Assembly: GCA_023078685.1 (NCBI GenBank)
Contig: JALGAS010000007.1
Span: 1,240,001-1,304,000 of the forward strand
Source: Neopestalotiopsis rosae
Taxonomy: Eukaryota; Ascomycota; Sordariomycetes; Amphisphaeriales; Sporocadaceae
Length of the DNA stretch: 64,000 bases
Direction of reading: 5' to 3'
Below are positions 60,166-64,000 of this stretch, in pieces. How positions within the stretch are numbered: the first letter of the stretch is position 1; each line of letters opens with the position of its first letter. The notes beneath the pieces were generated by a model. It worked only from the letters and a program-made list of their open reading frames with translations, made no database searches and was not told the DNA's origin. The position numbers and the translations under genes were made by a program.

Positions 60166-62081
60166 ATGAGTGCCGAATACGACTACATCATTATTGGCGG
60201 CGGGACCGCTGGTCTTACCTTGGCAGCTCGTCTTTCTGAGGAAACCGAGTTCTCCGTTGCTGTCATCGAAGCAGGCAACTACTACCAGATCGACAGTCCA
60301 CTTCTACTATCGACGCCTATGAGTGGTGTTGGCTTCACAGGTACATCTCCTAACGACACACATCAGGGTGTAGACTGGAGTTTTGTGACTTCTCCACAGA
60401 AAGGTGCAAATGATAGACAGCTACACTATGCCAGAGGGAAGTGCTTGGGTGGCAGGTATGTTGCGTTCTCCGTCTATAAATGCGGCACAGCTTTATGAAC
60501 TGACAATTTTTCACAGTTCTGCAAGAAATTCCAGTGAGTCGCAGTAGAAATGGAAGACTGGATCTTTCGTTACGTGTGCGGATTCAATGATCGCCTCCTG
60601 CGCGCTTCTCTGACGAAGGAACAAAATGTCAACTAACATTATATGACCTAGTGATCTACCAACGACCCGACAAAGGATCACTGCAAATGTGGGCTGATAT
60701 CGTGGGAGACGAATCATTCGGTTACGACCAAATGTTACCATACTACCAGAAAAGCTGCAAGTTCACTGCCCTGAGCCCACAACCAAACGACGACGTCAAT
60801 TTTAGTTACGAAGCCATTGAAGCCAGCGGGGGACCTTTGCATCTTTCGTACCCCATCAACTTGCGGCCGTTCTCAGCGCATCTGGGATCCGCCTTTAGCG
60901 AGCTGGGGATCCCGAATGCAACTGATCACAGCAGTGGCGAACTGAGAGGATCACAGGCTTGCCTCCTGACCCTTGACCCAAATACAGCAACCCGCTGCTC
61001 CTCCCAAGCAGCCTTTCTCGAAGCCTGTCAAGCTCGACCGAATTTCAAAGTCTTCCGCAAAACACTGGTCCAGAAGATTGTATTTGATGCCGACAAACGG
61101 GCTACAGGCGTCGATATCGATTCGGGGCTGTTCTTGAGAGCCAGAAAAGAGGTCATCCTGTCTGCTGGGGCCTTTCAATCTCCACAGCTCCTCATGATCT
61201 CTGGCATCGGTCCGGCTGCGACCTTGAAAGGCCTAGACATTCCAGTGATTGCTGACCGGCCAGGCGTTGGGCAAAACCTAAGTGATCACGCAATGTTTGG
61301 ACCCTCGTATCGTGTAAAGGTCAAGACACTTGCAAACGAATTGACTGATCCGACCCAAGTGCTCCCCATCCTGGACAACTACTTCAGGAACGCGCAAGGG
61401 CCTCTTACAAGCCAAGGAGCCGATTTCATGGCTTGGGAGAAGCTACCTCGGGACACGATTTCCGCGGGCGCCAAGGCATACCTCTCGAAGATGCCTGCCT
61501 CATGTCCCGATCTAGAGTATCTCGCGATCGATGCATACTTTGGTCATTATTCCTCTCCATTATTCCGCGCCGAAGCAGAATACCCCCGAGACGGGCTGGA
61601 CTATGTGAGCGTCGTGGTATCCCCAACAGCGCCCAGATCTCGCGGAAGCGTGACCATCAAGAGTGCCAAAGCCAGCGATCTCCCGGTCATCGACCCCAAC
61701 TGGATGACGGACCCCATCGACGCCGAGATCGCCGTCGCCGGCTATAAGAGAGTGAGGCAGCTCTTCAAGACCGAGGCCCTCAGAGACATCTTGGCCGACG
61801 CTGTCGAGTACTTTCCCGGACCTGGCGTGGAGACGGACGAGGAGATTCTCGAGCTGATCCGCAAGTCTCTGGTGCCAGTGTTCCACGCGTCCACCACGTG
61901 CCGCATGGGGAGGATCGACGATCCCGACGCCGTGGTAGATACCCAAGCAAGGGTCATTGGCGTCCAGGGTTTGAGGGTGGTGGACACTAGCTCCTTTGCT
62001 CTCCTCCCTCCCGGGCACCCGCAAAGCACGGTCTACGCGCTTGCTGAGAAGATTGCCGACGATATCAAGAGAGGCAACTGA
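60166..62081 (+). CDS. GMC oxidoreductase (FAD-dependent)
   Basis: Flavoprotein oxidising an alcohol (choline dehydrogenase / aryl-alcohol or glucose oxidase superfamily). Exons 60166-60455, 60517-60533 (17 nt) and 60652-62081; introns of 61 and 118 nt; 578 aa. YIIIGGGTAGLTLAARL is the FAD Rossmann motif at the N-terminus. GKCLGGSSARNSMIYQR, rebuilt across both introns, is GMC signature 1. GAFQSPQLLMISGIGP is GMC signature 2. HASTTCRMG and LPPGHPQSTVYALAE supply the C-terminal active-site residues (His558 in HPQST). There is no signal peptide, unlike secreted aryl-alcohol and glucose oxidases, so an intracellular role is likely. The SDR downstream lies on the same strand after about 540 bp and could act in the same pathway, but this is inference. 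Confidence 0.93.
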
Positions 62082-62619
62082 GAGGAACGGGAGTTACATG
62101 CTTGTCATGCCATGGTCTCCATTCACAACCAGGAGTTGGCTGCATATTTAATCACTTGATACATTCTTCTCAATTGACTTTTTTTTTTTCTTTCAAAAGA
62201 ATTCATGAAATTTCGAACGATGTGAGATGTAGCACGAGCTGTGGATGATGTTACTGACCATGCCCTTGATGATGTTGTTCATGATGTACAGCTCATGAAG
62301 CAGAATATCCAATGCTAAGGAGCCAGGTGACACCGAGACAAGGATAAGGAGATTGACCGCTGAGAACTTAGGATGCGTCTTAGACCAAATGGCTCTCAAC
62401 AAGTATATAGCTCGCCCATATAAGCACTATGACGACTTGCCGGGGGGCAAATACGTGGTTGGTTGTCTAGAAACGCAGAATGGTGGCACAGAAGGGCACC
62501 AGGGGAGCTTAATGGGGTCAAACAGGCCTTTGGTTTTCGCGGATAATCGTAAGGATGGAATTCCTCTCAGAATACTCAACTCTACGACTACAACCATTCG
62601 CTTATATAGATCACACACA
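62082..62619. other. Spacer between GMC and SDR genes
   Basis: GMC 3' UTR with a T/C-rich run near 62.18 kb, then the SDR promoter. The SDR frame stays open upstream to 62353 with an ATG, but that extension has no motif. Confidence 0.5.
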
Positions 62620-63737
62620 ATGGGACTCAAAAGCGCTTTGGCTCATACGTTTCCTCCAAAGCCTGAATTCACTGAGGAAAACATACCCGTCCTCGATGGC
62701 AAGGTCTACATTGTCAGTGGATCCAACACGGGCATTGGCAAGGAGGTCGCCCGCTTACTGTATACCAAGAACGCCAAGGTCGTACCTGCATTCTTTCTTG
62801 ATCGTGCCATAGAACTGACCGCCAAGAATTCAGGTCTACGTAGCAGCTCGCTCCGAGACCAAAGCGCAGCAAGCCATTGAGGATATCAAACAGTCTGCAC
62901 CTTCATCATCGGGCTCGTTGGTATTTCTCCACCTCGACTTGAGCGACCTGCACCATGTCAAGTCCGCCGCCGAGAGCTTCGTCGCACAAGAGCAGAGGCT
63001 CCACGGCCTCTTCAACAACGCCGGTCTCATGGGCTCCGAGCCCCTCCAGAAGACGGCACAGGGCTACGAGATCTCTCTCGGCGTCAATTGTGTCGGCACT
63101 TTTCTCTTCACCAAGCTGCTGACACCAGTGCTCGCCGCCACGGCCAGCGTCTCGCTGCCCAACACGGTGCGCGTCGTCTGGCCGAGCTCGTTCGCCTCGG
63201 AGCTCCGCGCGCACGAGGGCGTCGGCCTCGCCACCGACAATCTCGACTACCACGAGCCCGTCGTTGCAACCACGCGCTACGGCCTGAGCAAGGCGGGCGT
63301 GTGGGCCCTGGGCGTCGAGTACGGACGCCGCCACGGGCCGGGCACGAGGGACGGCGTCGTGAGCGTGCCCATCAACCCGGGAAACATACGCAGCGAGCTC
63401 CAGCGCGACCAGAGCTGGCTGTTCAAGTTCTTGACTGGCTTCTTGTTGCACCCCACCATTAATGGTGCTTGGACTGAACTCTATGCGGCTTTCTCGCCGG
63501 AAGTGGCTGCGGCGGATTTTTTAGAGAATTGGGGTGAGTTTCCTTCCCGCCTGTATGTACCGGTGAATCATAGACACAACGATCTGACTGTTTGAGCATG
63601 CAGTTGGTCCCTTTGGACGGATTCTGCCACTGAGGCCCGATCTAACCAAAGCCACCAGGCCAAAAAACGAAGGAGGTACCGGCGGGACAGCGAAGTTCTG
63701 GGATTGGAACGAGGACCAAATCAAGGCTTACGTCTGA
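62620..63737 (+). CDS. Short-chain dehydrogenase (retinol dehydrogenase-like SDR)
   Basis: NAD(P)-dependent oxidoreductase of the extended fungal type close to retinol dehydrogenase/WW-domain oxidoreductase-like SDRs. Exons 62620-62778, 62834-63533 and 63604-63737; introns of 55 nt (unusual GTCGTA donor) and 70 nt; 330 aa. SGSNTGIGKEV (33-43) binds cofactor, LDLSDL follows strand 3, NNAG is at 114-117, VVWPSS holds the catalytic Ser (171 or 172), and RYGLSKAGV gives Tyr202/Lys206. NPGNIRSEL follows. The C-terminal tail (FWDWNEDQIKAYV) matches this fungal subgroup. ATG 62620 lies in an ACACAATGG context and gives the normal N-terminal length. The first splice is required to pass from NAKV to YVAARS as in relatives. 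Confidence 0.9.
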
Positions 63738-64000
63738 GGTTTGGTGTTGCTCGAAACAGCTGCCTAGGTTACCTGATTCGTTCTGTTAGTCAGTATTGCG
63801 CAGAGTCCAGCAACAAGATACGACTGATGTCTGATTTGTTTTATTTAGTGTTTTTTTATTTACTATATATTTTTTCCATTCACTTCTTTTAAATTCTTTT
63901 GTCAAAGTACGAGGCACTGTTTCAACAAGAGAAATGACTAAATTGCATAATTGATGGACATCGTCAGCGAAAGCATAGTGATGGTGCACTTTTCGTTTCC

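Overview
The window is chromosomal DNA of a filamentous ascomycete (Pezizomycotina, most likely a Sordariomycete and plausibly Hypocreales). Genes carry many short GT..AG introns (about 50-190 nt) with CTAAC/CTGAC-like branch sites, the developmental regulator StuA (APSES family) is present, and the protein repertoire (Dal5-type permease, EHN epoxide hydrolase, GMC oxidoreductase) fits this group. I cannot name a species from sequence alone. Sixteen protein-coding genes have exon structures worked out by hand; reading frame was checked across every junction.

Layout. (i) 1-17 kb: no credible protein gene, only low-complexity and microsatellite DNA, ending in an ATG-poor leader with one upstream ORF in front of stuA (17.8-19.8 kb). 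(ii) 22.8-30 kb: epoxide hydrolase (+), propionyl-CoA-synthetase-like acyl-CoA ligase (-) and an allantoate-permease-family MFS transporter (-). (iii) 30-35.4 kb: a gene-poor stretch with a decayed gag-like retroelement ORF, a decayed SNF2-like helicase fragment, a tRNA-like relic and a 41-bp tandem duplication. (iv) 35.5-51.5 kb: housekeeping block with CTP synthase (11 exons including a 9-nt microexon), two folylpolyglutamate synthase paralogues tail-to-tail, a TMEM70/186-like mitochondrial protein, a DsbA-like thioredoxin-fold protein, an aminoglycoside-phosphotransferase-like kinase, a ureohydrolase with a signal peptide, and mitoribosomal protein mS38. (v) 52.5-63.7 kb: an unrecognised gene, an SDR, a secreted GPI-type glycoprotein, a class I methyltransferase, a GMC oxidoreductase and a second SDR.

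How genes may work together. CTP synthase and the two FPGS genes serve nucleotide and one-carbon metabolism. Both FPGS genes and the DsbA-like gene have an upstream in-frame ATG that adds a basic, mitochondrial-type presequence, so dual cytosolic/mitochondrial products are likely. The right end is rich in oxidoreductases plus a methyltransferase, but no polyketide, peptide or terpene synthase is visible, so a biosynthetic cluster is not demonstrated. The most interesting signals are the very large gene-free region and unusual leader of stuA, and the tail-to-tail FPGS pair.
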